Origin: Anaeramoeba flamelloides
Taxonomy: Eukaryota; Metamonada; Anaeramoebidae
Assembly (NCBI GenBank): GCA_027625915.1
Contig: JANTQA010000042.1
Span: 253,001 to 317,000 of the forward strand
Length of the DNA: 64,000 bases
Direction of reading: 5' to 3'
The stretch's first letter is position 1, and each line of letters begins with the position of its first letter. The position numbers and the translations under genes were made by a program. The notes beneath the pieces were generated by a model. The model saw nothing but the letters and a program-made list of their open reading frames with translations, ran no database searches and was not told the origin of the DNA. Of the stretch, positions 23,488 through 35,232 are shown one piece after another.

Positions 23488-26400
23488 TTATTTTTTAATG
23501 CATCTTGGTTTAAGATTTACACCACCGCAAATTCCCGCAATAATGAAATATATGATAAGAAGCAAGACAATTGATAAAATTATCATTAATTTTAAATTTT
23601 TATAAAACATTCTCCATTTTAATTTTTTTGAAGATCTTTTAAATTGAAAAAGCTTGTTCATTAAAATTCTCGGCTTTATCGACTAAAATATCAAGTTTTT
23701 TCTCCTCGATCAATAACTTTTTCAATGTTTTGTACCATGACATCTTTAACTTTATCAACCTCAGATTGTACTTTTGTTAATTTGTCAGCATTTTTATTTG
23801 TAGAATAATAAATCTGTTATTTAATTATATGTTTATTATTTTTTTTTTTATTTAAATATATTTAAAGAGAAAATTAATAGAGCCATTAATTTAATAATAA
23901 AATAATAGAAGAAGAAGAAGAAGAAGAAGACGAAGAAGAAAAAGTCAAATTGTAAAAGTATTATATTTATCGTTATACAAAGTTTTGTTTTATTCCAAAA
24001 AAATAAAAAAATTATCTAGATTGTTATTTATTCTTGAAAAAAAATTTTCCAAAAATCTTTTTCAAAATTTCAGTCACATTTGTTCAATATTTTTGATAAT
24101 TCAGATCATAATATTTAAATTTATTGAAATTCTAATTCAAAATTCATTTATTTATTTGAAGATTAAAAAACAAAAAATTTTAAAAAAGTTAGCTTGAGAA
24201 TAATTTAAAAGATGAAATAGAAAAAATATATAGCAACACTTTTAAAAACTTTCTGTTTTTTATTTTTGAAATTACTATTATTATTTTTGTTTAATATCCT
24301 TTATTAATCCAATCAGATCGATTTTTTCAAGAATACTTCATTGGGAAATAAAAATTATATCAAAAGTATTTTTAATAAGAAAACCTTTTTAAAAATGTGC
24401 CATCAAAAATGTTTTTCAGAAAGTATTAAAAAAAAAAAGGATATAAGTTTGTCAACTAAACTCTTTTTCAAACAAAAGGGCACACCTCTCAAATCATCAA
24501 TACCATTGAATTTGATTGTTCATAAGATAATTACTTATCGCTGATTTTCATTTTAATTATTCATTTTTTCATTTTTTCATTTTTTTTTATTTATGGATAT
24601 TGAACAGTTGGAAAATGAAAAAACAAGATAATAAGAAACCAATTTGGAAATAATCTACTAGGATAAAACTGGAAACAGTTTAAGTTTGATTTCGAATGAG
24701 CTAGATATAGGAATTAAGAAAGACCATTATTGGATTGATGTCTGGAAACAAAGAAAATTGAAAATTTTGAAAAAAACAATTTCAACAAAATACCCAGATG
24801 AATTGCAACTTTATATTGAAAATGAGACTTTAAAGAACAAAAGTTTGACGTGTAAAAAGTTATCAATAAAACGTAAAGAACTTTTTCTCAATTCACCTTG
24901 TTCAACGGTTTTTATTGATTTTATACTTTTTTTCATTACAATTTACAAAACAAGATTTCTCATTTCAAATAAAAGGGAACATCAATTTTTAAAATATTTA
25001 ATTTTAATTTTTCTTGTTTTGTTTTAATGAGTTTTAAATATTCAATTGAGTTTATTTTTATGTTTTTAAAGAGTTTCTGTGATTTTAGAACGAGACTACA
25101 ATTAATTTGATTCAATTATGAATAATTCTTGAAAATTTCCGTGCCCCTTTTATTTGAAAAAGAGTTTATTTTATTGATACTTTTGAAACTTTTTATTTCG
25201 CACCACAAGCATTTTAAAAAGGTTTTTCACCTGAGTTTTCAAAAGTGTTGTACAAACTGTTTGATTCGATCTATTGAGTGGTTTGAGTGACACTTTTTCA
25301 AAGTTTTATTGCTCACTTTTTTAAAATGACTTTATTGTTTTGAAAAAAAAAGTGAGGTGTCAAAAAAGAGGAAATTTTTTTTTTTTTGAAATTTTACAAA
25401 TTTAATTGTTCATCCTTTGTAAAAATCTGCTTAAATCAACAACATTTTTAAAAGTTAACAATAATTCAAATGAGAATTAAGTCCTTTTTATAAGCATGGC
25501 AGTCTCTAATTTCGATTTTCTTAATTTCAATTTCATCAAGATAATTCAATCAACGTGTTGTCAATTTTCAATAATTTATTTTTTAAAATTAAATCAGATC
25601 GAAAATGAAAAATTATATAACTATTTTTATCATTTGAAAAGTTATTTTGAAAATAAGTATTTCAAAGCCTAGTAATTTGAATTTTATATATTTATATTTG
25701 GTCATTTGAACCTTAATTTTGATATTCTAATGATATTTTTTAAAAAATAGATTTTTTTTAGGTTCTATGTAGATTTACAATTACAGTCATTTCAAACCTG
25801 GTGTGCGCAATTTAACTTGACTTGAATTTTTAATCTTAAATTAAACTTTCTTTAAACTCCTTTCAATTGAAATGATCTATTGCTATTTTGGCCTCAAATC
25901 TTCTAGTGTTGTCCTTAATATCTAAGGTCCCTTACAACATGGAATTTTTTTTAAATAATTTCAAAAAAGTTTGTAAAAAAATGGAAAAGTTGTCTAAGAA
26001 GCTTGTCATTAAGCTAATCTTGAGTTTTGAGGTTAAAACCTTAATTTAGTCTTTACAGATCTTTCAGTTTCATAGAAAGTTTAATTTAATATTAAAAATT
26101 CAAAGCAAGTTAAATTGTGCGCACCAGGCTTAATATGGCTGTAAAAATTGAAAATTCAAAAAATAATCATTATCACAATTGGTTTCTCTTAAGAAGAATA
26201 GAGTTTTTCCCAAGTACTCACAGAAAAATTCTGATTAAATGTTAAAAGTTATACCTGAAAGTCGTAATTTACGAGATATGAATTGATCTAAAAATGTACT
26301 TTTTAATCATTTTTGCAACTATTTACAATTACAAATAAAGTATTTGATTTTTACAACATTCTACTTGAACAATCTTGAGGAAATTGAAATGAAGAAAAAC

Positions 26401-28905
26401 TTAATTAGAGAGTGCCATGATTATTAAGGGCTATCTGTATTTTATGTTCTCTGAGAGTTGGAATACAATATATCGTAAGAGAAAAAAAGCATTTAATTGA
26501 TTATCTGTGATGAAGAGGAAAATCAAAATATTGCAAATTTTTGGTTTTTTTGGATTGTAGAAAAACATTATTGATTGATTAAAAAACTTTACGAAATTTT
26601 TGAAAAAAATAAGTCAAATTTAAAAAGCTTATTTTGTTTACATCTTGTTGAATTTTCCCTCCAGATAATTTAAAAGTATATTCGGACCCTTACCTTTAAC
26701 CCAATAATACTTGAAAATAAAGTAAATGAAGGGATGCTCAGCAGGGGCTTTTGCATTTTCGAAGCTTTTCAAGTTAAATTTCGAATTTGGTTTGTAAAAA
26801 GGTTTTTATTGTGACCATCTCCGAAATTTCGAAAAAAACCTTTAATTTTTGAAATTTTAACAAGATCTATTAACATTTCATTCTTTAAAGTCAATAGTTC
26901 ACGTTGTAAATATAAAAGTAATTTATACTGACTATACAATCCTAATAATCCTGAAATGGTTTTAATCCTCATTTGAATTCTTATTAACTTTTAAAAATGT
27001 TGTTGATTTTGATTATTTTTACAAAGGACGAACAATTAAATTTATAAAATTTCAAAAAAAAAAAAATTTCCTCTTTTTTGACACCTCACTTTTTTTTTCA
27101 AAACAGTAAAGTCATTTATAAAAAGTGTAAAACAAAAAGCTTTAATAGTTGATCAGCAAAATGTTGTTTATTTTGTGAACCCACTTAAAGTTGACTTGTT
27201 AAATTTTGTTGTTTTCACTTTTTAAAAATATCTGTTTTTCCACAAATTTTAGTTCAATTTAAATTAAAAAAACAGAAAAACGATAACATACGGAATTTTC
27301 CCAAGATTAGATTTTAAATAATAATTATGTAATAAAAGGTTTGTTGATATTCATTTAAAGTCATTTTTATCACTTAAAAATCAAATTAAAATTGCCTATT
27401 GATGATAAAAAAAAAAAAAAAAATGAAAACCAAAAAATGATTTTAACAACAACAAAAGAGCAAATATGAATGTTGTAAAAAATAGAGTTTTTACAATTTT
27501 AGAGATAAATAAAAAGTTCCATGTAATTACCCACAATTTCATAATAGTAAATATAATATCTGATTATATTAAAAGACTAATAATAATTTTAATCAAAAAA
27601 TCGTTTGGTAAATACCAATCTTTTAATTTTAAAAAAAAAAAATCATTTTTCAATCAAAGTATTGGTATTCACCAAACGATTTTATATTTAAAATCCATTT
27701 GATCCCAAAAATCAAAACGGTGATTGCTTTTACTATTACAAAAATGTGGGTAATTGCATGGAACTTTTTATTTATCTCTAAAATTGTAAAAACTCTATTT
27801 TTTACAACATTCATATTTACTCTTGTGAATAAAGCATAATTGGATCGAGTAAAGTTGCTTTCTCAAAAAGAGACTTTTGTTTTCTTCAGACAACAGATTG
27901 GCTTAATCTTGAAACTAGCCTTCGAATTAAAAGTTTCAGGTCTGTAGAATATTTCACCAAGAACTAAGGTTTGAGATGGTGTTGCGTATTTTTAATACTG
28001 ACATTTAAATTTTAAATGAGATGAATTTTTCACTTCATTTTTCTTTCCCTTTTTTCTTTTCTGTTTACAAATAAAGAAGAGTTTTCAAAGAAGTAATTTG
28101 GAATTTATGTTCTCTCGATTAATGTGTTTGGTCCTTTTTGTTGATCGATCTATTTTTAACGAACAAAGGATCCCTCCCAAAAGAAAACCAGATTTTAAAA
28201 TTGAAAAAAAGTAATCAACAGAAATTTTGTCCCTTTTAAACTTTAAAAGCTAGTCATAAGAATTCTGATTGAAATGAGTTTTGGAGAATTAAAAAAAGGT
28301 ATGTGGAACCGACTTTCGAAATTTTGGAAACGAATAAAAAAAATGAGACATAAAAGTTTGTGTTTAAATTTTTTCAGACTTTCAAACAAAAAAAAAATAG
28401 AATTCTGCTTGATGAAAAAAAAAAATTAAAGAAAAAAAAGAAGTTGAGTTTGATAAGATCAAAAAAAAACAAAAAAAGATTTGTTTTTTGTGAAAAGGAG
28501 TTTTTTTTTTTTTTTTTTTTTTTATTTGAAAAAAATAAAATATTTTTGGATGCTTACCATTCTTTGTTTTAAAAGTGGACTAAAGTCACTGTTCATTCCA
28601 TAAGATAAAGCAGTTTTACCACGTTCCCCATAAGAATTAAGAAATCGTTGTTTAATGTCCTCAAGGAAAGCAAAAGCAATTCTTCTTTTGAAATTTTGAT
28701 CTGCCATTGTCATATAGATTAAGCCATCACTTGAAATGTAGTGGAAGGCATACGATTCATAAACAAAGGTTAATTTTGATTCTTCGTTAGGATCAATTTT
28801 TGTTAGAATTCGGTTTGCAACAGTTGTAAAATTTCCACTTACGTTGGTGTATTCTGCAAGAATAACAGTTCCACGTGAGACTAATGTGTAAATAAGTGAT
28901 TCCAT
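23488..28905 (-). CDS. VAMP7: VAMP7-type longin R-SNARE, two exons with a 4.7-kb intron
   Basis: Exon 1 (28905-28558, 116 codons) is a longin domain: MESLIYTLVSRGTVILAEYT, GNFTTVANRIL, then AFAFLEDIKQRFLNSYG and LLKQRM. Exon 2 (23813-23488) carries the SNARE motif (TKVQSEVDKVKDVMVQNIEK, then IDRGEK..) and, after it, a basic linker (WRMFYKNLK) and one transmembrane helix. The central 0-layer Arg lies in IDRGEK. Both splice ends are phase 0 (ATG|GTAAGC, AACAG|ATT). The expected length is about 223 aa, normal for the family. This is a vesicle SNARE for late endosome/lysosome or secretory fusion. Exon 2 is interrupted by two one-base offsets, both in homopolymers: a run of six (23,696-23,701) and a run of five (23,647-23,651), each one base longer than the frame needs. 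Either the assembly has indels or this copy is a recent pseudogene. Confidence 0.88.
23905..23942 (+). repeat. GAA-rich trinucleotide microsatellite
   Basis: A run of GAA units with one CGA interruption, just upstream of VAMP7 exon 2 and inside its intron. Confidence 0.8.
24341..25027 (+). other. two adjacent open frames in the VAMP7 intron, unassigned
   Basis: A 67-codon frame (24,341-24,544) and a longer one without ATG (24,686-25,027; includes YWIDVWKQRKLKILKK and a C-terminal hydrophobic stretch) lie on the strand opposite VAMP7. Composition is protein-like for the second one, up to about residue 70. They could be remains of a mobile element or chance. No family recognised. Confidence 0.2.
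25300..27150. mobile_element. large inverted-repeat element K inside the VAMP7 intron
   Basis: Arms of about 160 bp: 'aaatgactttattgttttgaaaa', GTGAGGTGTCAAAAAAGAGG and 'tttaattgttcatcctttgt' at 25,320-25,425 come back inverted at 27,020-27,115 with few changes, and similarity continues inward to 'tcaaatgagaattaa'. The 1.5-kb core includes the nested MITE P and a 67-codon minus-strand frame (26,972-26,769) with no recognisable domain. Part of the core (26,690-26,790) resembles 21,340-21,420. No transposase found, so the superfamily is open. Confidence 0.7.
25782..26143. mobile_element. MITE family P, nested in element K
   Basis: Left end TACAGTCATTTCAAACCTGG, then TGTGCGCAATTTAAC. The right arm is its inverse (GTTAAATTGTGCGCACCAGG.., ending ..GGCTGTA). 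TA on both sides, length 358 bp, arms about 70 bp. The TGTGCGCA core of the arms is unusually GC-rich for this region. It lies wholly within element K, so it inserted after K. Confidence 0.8.
27452..27826. mobile_element. MITE family B, copy 1 (intact reference copy)
   Basis: Hairpin of about 375 bp. Both ends read (A)CAAGAGTAAATATGAATG inward, followed by TTGTAAAAAATAGAG and TTTTTACAATTTTAGAGATA in each arm. The centre carries 'aaatcgtttggta' against 'caccaaacgatttta'. Copies at 33.4 and 60.0 kb have the same arms and centre but are split by other elements. Located in the VAMP7 intron, about 0.7 kb from exon 1. No coding capacity. Confidence 0.85.
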
Positions 28906-29660
28906 CAAGGAAGTTTATTTCTACACAATGATTTAGGGTTTGTGAAAAAAAAAAAAAAATTAATAACGAATTTAGCGGCTGAAAGTAAAAAAGTTAAAGA
29001 AAAAAATTTTTTGCTTACATTTTTATAAAAGGAAAATAAAAAGAAGAAAAAATATAAATTTAAAAGTCAAAATGAAAACTTTTGAATGTTTCAATCTTGT
29101 GAGAGTTTTTTGTTGGAGCTGAATAAAATATCCAAATACCAAGATCTGTTGAGTCTGTTTTTCTTTTTTGAAGTCATTAAATTTCAAGTTTTGGAACATT
29201 TTCAGAAAATCACTTTGCAGAAACTCTTTGTTCTCGAGTTTCTCAATAAAAATAATTCTCTTTTTGAATACAAATTTTAGTTTTGATACAAGTAAATCTG
29301 GTTATTTGTTGGTTCTAAGGTTAACAGAAGTCGTTAAGAAAATCTTCAGGTAAATTTATTAACAAATATTAAAAAATTTTATTATAAATCTTGAAATTGA
29401 TAACCAAAGGAAAAATCTGAAGACTATAATACCAGGTTACTTTAAATTGCTTCTTTTCAGAGAGGAATTCTTGATTTTTAAAAAGTATTGATTCATTGTT
29501 GACATTTTAGAAAGTTAAAAATATTTACAATTATTCAAAAAAATCATATTCTTTTGAATAAGAAAGAAATCTAAATATTTCAAGTGATGGAATTGCACCC
29601 ATATATTCATTAACATGAAAGTCCCTCGGTTTTTCATGAATCCCTCTGAAAAATCACTTT
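28906..29660. other. upstream flank of VAMP7
   Basis: Probable promoter region of VAMP7 (minus strand). No motif stands out, and no other gene is recognised up to the MITE at 29,661. Confidence 0.4.
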
Positions 29661-30120
29661 ACTGTTAAGAGAAAAATGTTGGACAGAGAAAAATGGTTGG
29701 ACAGCATTTTTAGTTGGGAACATTACTGAAAATGATTTTTAATTTCAATCGTTTGTGAAATAATTAAAGAGTTTAACAATAATCTACTTATTTGAATCAC
29801 GATTAATGTAATTCTACTTTTTTAAAACCTTATCTCTTATAATCTAAATCAAGTTTAAAAATTACCATTTTCAGAATTAATAGTAAACTTTACTAAAACG
29901 ATGATTTTTGTTAAAATTGCATGATCTACTGTAGTTATCAACCATTCAAATGAGTATTCTACATAAACCACATATTAATGAACTTGTAAAACCTTTAAAC
30001 CTGAATTTAACTAAAACTCGCCGAGTTATCAATAGGATTTGATTTTCAATTTTACTAATGTTCCCAATTAAAAAAGGTGTCCAATCATTTTTCTGTTTCC
30101 AACATTTTTCTCTCAACAGT
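29661..30120. mobile_element. MITE family D, copy 2 (uninterrupted)
   Basis: Ends ACTGTTAAGAGAAAAATGTT and ..AACATTTTTCTCTCAACAGT are inverted. Length 460 bp. It matches copy 1 (1,355-2,434) throughout, including the phrase CTTTACTAAAAC at the point where the LINE entered copy 1. It is therefore the pre-insertion form. Confidence 0.85.
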
Positions 30121-31978
30121 TATTTCAAAAAAATACAATTATTATTTATCATTGAAAAAAATATAATTGTATGATTCAAAGAACAGTTCATATAGATTTT
30201 GAATCAATTTTTTAATTTTTATTGATCTAAAAAAATTTGAGATAAACAACCAATCAATTTAATTAAAAATTCTTCCAAAATACTTTTTTGAAACACAACA
30301 AAATTCCAAATAAAAAAAAAAAATCCTTTTTAATTTGATTATTAATAATCAATGGCAATAAAATCTATATTAATTGTTAAAAGAGTTAGTAATAACTCAC
30401 TGATTAAAAATACCAATATACTTTATTATTATTTTTCTAATATTTAAACCTTCTCAAACAAATAAAACAAATACAAATTAATAAAAAAGTAAATGAATCC
30501 AAATATTAATGAAGAACATCATTTAATTGATACTATACCTATATATACATATATCAAGTTTTTTATTTTAAAATATTTCTTAATTTTTTAAATTACCAGA
30601 AAAATATACTAAATTATTGTGAAAAAAAAATAAATTATCTTTTTTTATGGTCACCAGGGACTTGATATTTGTTTTATTTAACTTTATTTTTAGAAATAAC
30701 AAGAAAATTTAATGAGTTTGCCCATTAAAATTCTCTGAAATTATGAAAAGTGAGATTTAATCAAAATCAAAATGTTTGTTAAATTTTACTTTTTATATTT
30801 TTAATCCAAGAAATTCAACTCAAAAGATTGAATCTTTTTATTGACTATTAATTATAAAAATGGAATTCTTTTTTGAAAGATAACTCACATCGGAAAGTTG
30901 AAAAGGGATTTGGCTTAATAATATTTAATTCTAGCCTATGAAAAAAATTAATAAGCTTCCTTTGGAAAAAATAAATAGGTTTTAATAAAACCTTAATTTA
31001 AAAATTTTCAAGATTTATAGAAAATTTTTTGCCCAAAACAACCTTAAAATGTAACAAAAACAAAAACAAAAGAAAAAAAGCAAAAGAGAAGTAAAGAAAG
31101 TAAATATCAATTTCAAGATAAGTTTGTTACCTGAAAAAACCTAGTTTCATTAAAAAAAAAAAAAAACTGAATATATATGACTTAGAATCCGGAGATAATG
31201 TACTTTTTGCCCAAATCTTAAAATCGATTCATTAACAAAAAAATAGCAATATTTAGGAGAGCCAAGTTGTTTTTTTTAAACGATTGGGAAGATCAAGTTA
31301 ATAGAACGAGTTAGAAGGTAAAGATAAAAAATGTTTTCATTGATCAAGTTTACCACTCACTAATAAAATAAAATTTTATTCACCATTTCTCATTTTATTA
31401 TTTTTTTTAGACTCATATTTCGCTTTATTAAAGAGAGGGTTGCACACACCTAATGGTAAACAAAAACATGAGTACTCTCACTTTTCAAGAACTGTAAATG
31501 TAACCTAAAATTTCATAATCAATTTTGAGAACAATAAATGACCTCTAATCATCCTGAAATACCTAAAGTATTCCAACTTCAAGACTCATTATTTCTTCAT
31601 TTTCATTTAAAAAAAAAACCAATAGATACCTTTTACTTCTTGAATTGTTTTATTTATTGCTAAAACAATAGCTAATTTTAGTACATTCTCACTGGATTCA
31701 AATCACATTTTAAAATTTTTTTTGAAATTTATTTTGTTAATTTTCAAAAACAAGTCCATTTCCATTCATTCCTCATCAAATGAATAAAACTTTTGTTTTG
31801 AAACTGATCCGCTTAAAAATTTTTTTACGAGAAAAAAAATTACACACTCAAAGTTGGTATTTTTGAAATAAATATGTTTGAAAAACGTAAAGCACTTCAT
31901 TTAAAAATTGAAGGATTGCTTTATTGAACAAAATACCCAAAGAAAAAACAATAAAATAGTACTGACATTGTATCGTAA

Positions 31979-31979
<1 letters not shown>
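30121..31979. other. intergenic spacer
   Basis: No gene or repeat family recognised. Some short stretches of lower AT content (31,180-31,330 and 31,410-31,600) have no long frame. Confidence 0.4.

Positions 31980-32076
<97 letters not shown>
31980..32076. repeat. compound CA/TA microsatellite
   Basis: An uninterrupted (AC)n tract of about 75 bases to 32,054 passes directly into (TA)n of about 22 bases. Such tracts mutate quickly and could serve as a polymorphic marker. Intergenic. Confidence 0.97.
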
Positions 32077-33401
32077 CATATATTAAAGTGGTCGATACAT
32101 AGGCTATTTCCATGAAAGAACTGCCCAATTTATTTTTTAAATATTTTTATTGAATTTAATCATCCAATTTACATTATTTTTTTTTTTTTTCCGCTATAAA
32201 GTGTGAAATGTATTGATCAAATTTCTTTCTCAAATAACACCGTGAATTTATTCCAAAATATCTTTATTAAATCCAATCCCAATTTCATTATTTAAAAAAG
32301 CTAAAAATAGCTAATTAACCTAAATTAATTTTATGTAATGATTTAATTAGTTTATTTATGAGATATTTAGTCTTAATAAATAAAACCAAAGATTCAGATC
32401 TCTATTTTACATGATTTTTTTACCTTTTTGATTTGATTTTTCTTCTTTTCTTTTTTTATAATTCAAAAAATTTTCTTTACAAAGAACTATTATTTGTAAC
32501 ATAATATTACACGAATGTAAAAACTTATAACAGTACTTTATTTTTAATAAAAATAGTTTTTATCTCACAATATAATCATTTTTTTTATTGTTCTGAACAA
32601 GAAACCATTTTCTTCAAAAAAAAGTCTTTATTTTTTTTTTCATTTTATAGAAAAAAACCATTGAATATATTTTTTAATAAACAATTTTGGTACGGGAATA
32701 ACCAGTACAAATAATTAACTTAATTTTATTTTACCAAATTCCAAACAGAATAGCCTCAAAAACTAATAATAATAATAAAAATATTATTTGAAATATTAAA
32801 AACAATTTTCTCCTTTCTGGAAATTCCTGATATAAACTTTTTTTCTTTTCAAGAAACTCAAAAAATGATATTAATATCAATTAATTATTTAAAACTAACT
32901 TATAATGTTTTTTTTATTTTTTTACAGTTACTGGAATTCATCAAACCGATTTAATACCTTATGGTTGGAATCTCAAATCCAATTCCACTTGAATAAGAAA
33001 ACCCGAAAAAAAAAAAAATCCCAAAAAATTCATTTTTTCTAAGGCTACAATTAAATATCAAATATCGAAAATTTTACAGACCTAATTTTTGATGAATTTA
33101 ATATTTTAGACTCGAATTTAATCAAAATAATTGTTAATTTTCTTTACTGGTTTTTTTAGATTAAAACTAATCAAAAGAATATTAATGTTGGAAAACAAGA
33201 AAATTACAATTCTTTCGCTATTAAATTTTATTTGACAATTTTTTCCAGAATGGTAATTTAAAAACATAAAATAATGGTTTATAAAAAGTGATAGAATAGT
33301 ATTCTATAATATAATTTAAAAGTTATATTTTGAAAATAAAATACTATTTAACTTTTAGATACTCTCAATTTTATAATAATAAATTATTATTCTTTATAAT
33401 A
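32077..33401. other. intergenic spacer with one isolated exon-like block
   Basis: Mostly featureless. At 32,928-32,990 a pyrimidine tract ending TTTTTACAG precedes a less AT-rich block that reads TGIHQTDLIPYGWNLKSNST then TGA. It looks like a terminal exon on the plus strand, but I found no partner exon upstream and no family match, so I do not call a gene. Confidence 0.3.
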
Positions 33402-34277
33402 TACTATTGTAATACTGAAAGTTATAAAAAATAGTGTTTTTACAATTTTAGAGATAAAAAAACAGCTCAATGCAATTTACAGAAAATTCATAATAATATA
33501 GTAGGGAAAAAAATACCAGACATGAAAAAAATCCCGGACAAAATTTTTAATTGTGAATATTAGTAAAATTTTTGTCTAATTTCAATTATTTTCAATAAAA
33601 TCCTTATTATAAATAACTAATTTTTTATGAGATTAGTAATATACCTACCTAAAGTTCATCAAAGTTAGGTGTCTCTAGAATACCGAGTAATTGTCTGATA
33701 GCCTATGTTGATCAACTTATTTTGAAAAACAATCAAGTTTTAATGAGATTTATTAGAGTTTGTAAAATGATAATTTTTCTTCTTGTTTTTTGATTGATTG
33801 AATGGTATTTTGAACAAGTGTGATTTCATTAATCATCATTCTAATAAGTGGGGGAGTTATAATTGAAAAAGTTCGATTCTTAAAAAAAGGAATTTGATTG
33901 TCAATAAATGAAATTACACTATAATTTTACTAATATTCACAATTAAAAATCTTGAGTTGGATTTTTTTCATGTTTGGTATTTTTTTCACTGCTTTAATTA
34001 TAAGATCTAATCATTTTAATATACTAAAAATAAATTTAATTATAAAATTGTTTATCAAATAATAATCTATTAATTTTTTCAAAAATAATTTTTCAAACAA
34101 AATATTGGTATTTACCAAACGATTTTATATTTAAATTCCCCCTCGCACTCTAAAATCAAAAATGGAAGTAATTCTGTTACTATTACCAAATTTTTAGTAA
34201 TTATACAAAACTCTTTATTTATCTCCAAAATTGTAAAAAACTCTATTTTTTTACAACATTCCTTATTTATACTTGTA
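33402..34277. mobile_element. MITE family B, copy 2, split by MITE C
   Basis: The arms (TTTTTACAATTTTAGAGATA on the left; AAACTCTTTATTTATCTCCA and CTATTTTTTTACAACATTCC on the right) and the central 'accaaacgattttatattta' match copy 1. Family C copy 1 occupies 33,501-33,992. Removing it restores a family B element of about normal length. Confidence 0.8.
33499..33994. mobile_element. MITE family C, copy 1, nested in family B
   Basis: Ends GTAGGGAAAAAAATACCAGA and ..TTTGGTATTTTTTTCACTGC are inverted, with inner arms 'ttttaattgtgaatattagtaaaa' against 'ttttactaatattcacaattaaaaa'. About 492 bp, and the copy at 57.83-58.33 kb is 494 bp. A TA precedes the left end. No coding capacity. Confidence 0.8.
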
Positions 34278-35232
34278 AATTATTTTATTTGTTATCTGAC
34301 AAAAACTTGATCTTTAATTGTTTAACATTAAAAATTCATAAAATCATTTTTTGCACATATGTCGATTTTCCAATATTTCTCAAATATTTTTTGAACAAAA
34401 AACAATCAGTAACAATTTTGATTATTTACTCTTCTTGATATTTTAGAGATTTTTGTTAGTGAAAATTTCTCAATTTGATCCCGGTGAGAAGTGTTATCCA
34501 TCATTTAATTATATTAGAATTTATTTTGTAATTTCTTGCAATTAACACTTTTTGAAAGTTTTTAGATCTTATTTATGGTTCAAACACTGAAATGATAAGA
34601 TAAGTTTTTCATCTTTTCCTCCCATTATTTTATCAATTCAAAGCTTGAAAACTATATATTTAATATAAACATATAATTAAACTTTTAGCTTTGTTGATTG
34701 TTTGGATCTAAATAATTTTATCTTGTATTTTTTTGTTGTTTTTATTAGATACTAAAGTAGGGTGTAAATTTTACATATTTAACCCAATAATTTATCACTT
34801 AAAACTGTTTAAGGACGGGTTTTAGAATTTATATAAATAATACCAGTATGGGATACACGAGTGAAAAAAAATTGATAAATCTTCTTTTTAAAGTCTGAAT
34901 TATTAGGTTTTTATTTGAATTAATTTGCCAATCAAAAAATATTTTTAAAAACTCCTTTTGAAAGAGAGTGCTCTGAAACAATTAATTGTAGTTTAGTTTC
35001 TAAATTGTCAAATGAACCTTTTATAAAAACAATTTTCTCATCAATTTGAAATGAACCACCAAGAAAGAAAACACAGAAAAAATTTGCGAACACATTTCAA
35101 TTATGGATGAGAACAGAAAGAAGAATAATAAAAGGATGAACTTTAAACAATCGCGCCACAATCTTTAAAAAACAATTAAAGCATGGTGATAAAAAGAAAT
35201 AAATCTGTTTTATTAATATTAAGAAAGCAACA
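34278..35232. other. downstream flank of RRP46
   Basis: AT-rich, no gene recognised. A slightly less AT-rich stretch at 35,040-35,190 has no convincing frame. Confidence 0.4.

Noticed and set aside
28274-28310. Possible plus-strand start MSFGELKKG followed by GTATGT, reminiscent of a syntaxin N-terminus
   Set aside because: No downstream exon stays open, and the gene would have to run through VAMP7 exon 1 on the other strand.
31848-32128. Frames encoding Cys-Val or Thr-His repeats
   Set aside because: Pure products of the CA microsatellite.
33860-33895. GTTCGATTC, a B-box-like sequence
   Set aside because: It lies inside MITE C and has no A box or stem pairing around it.
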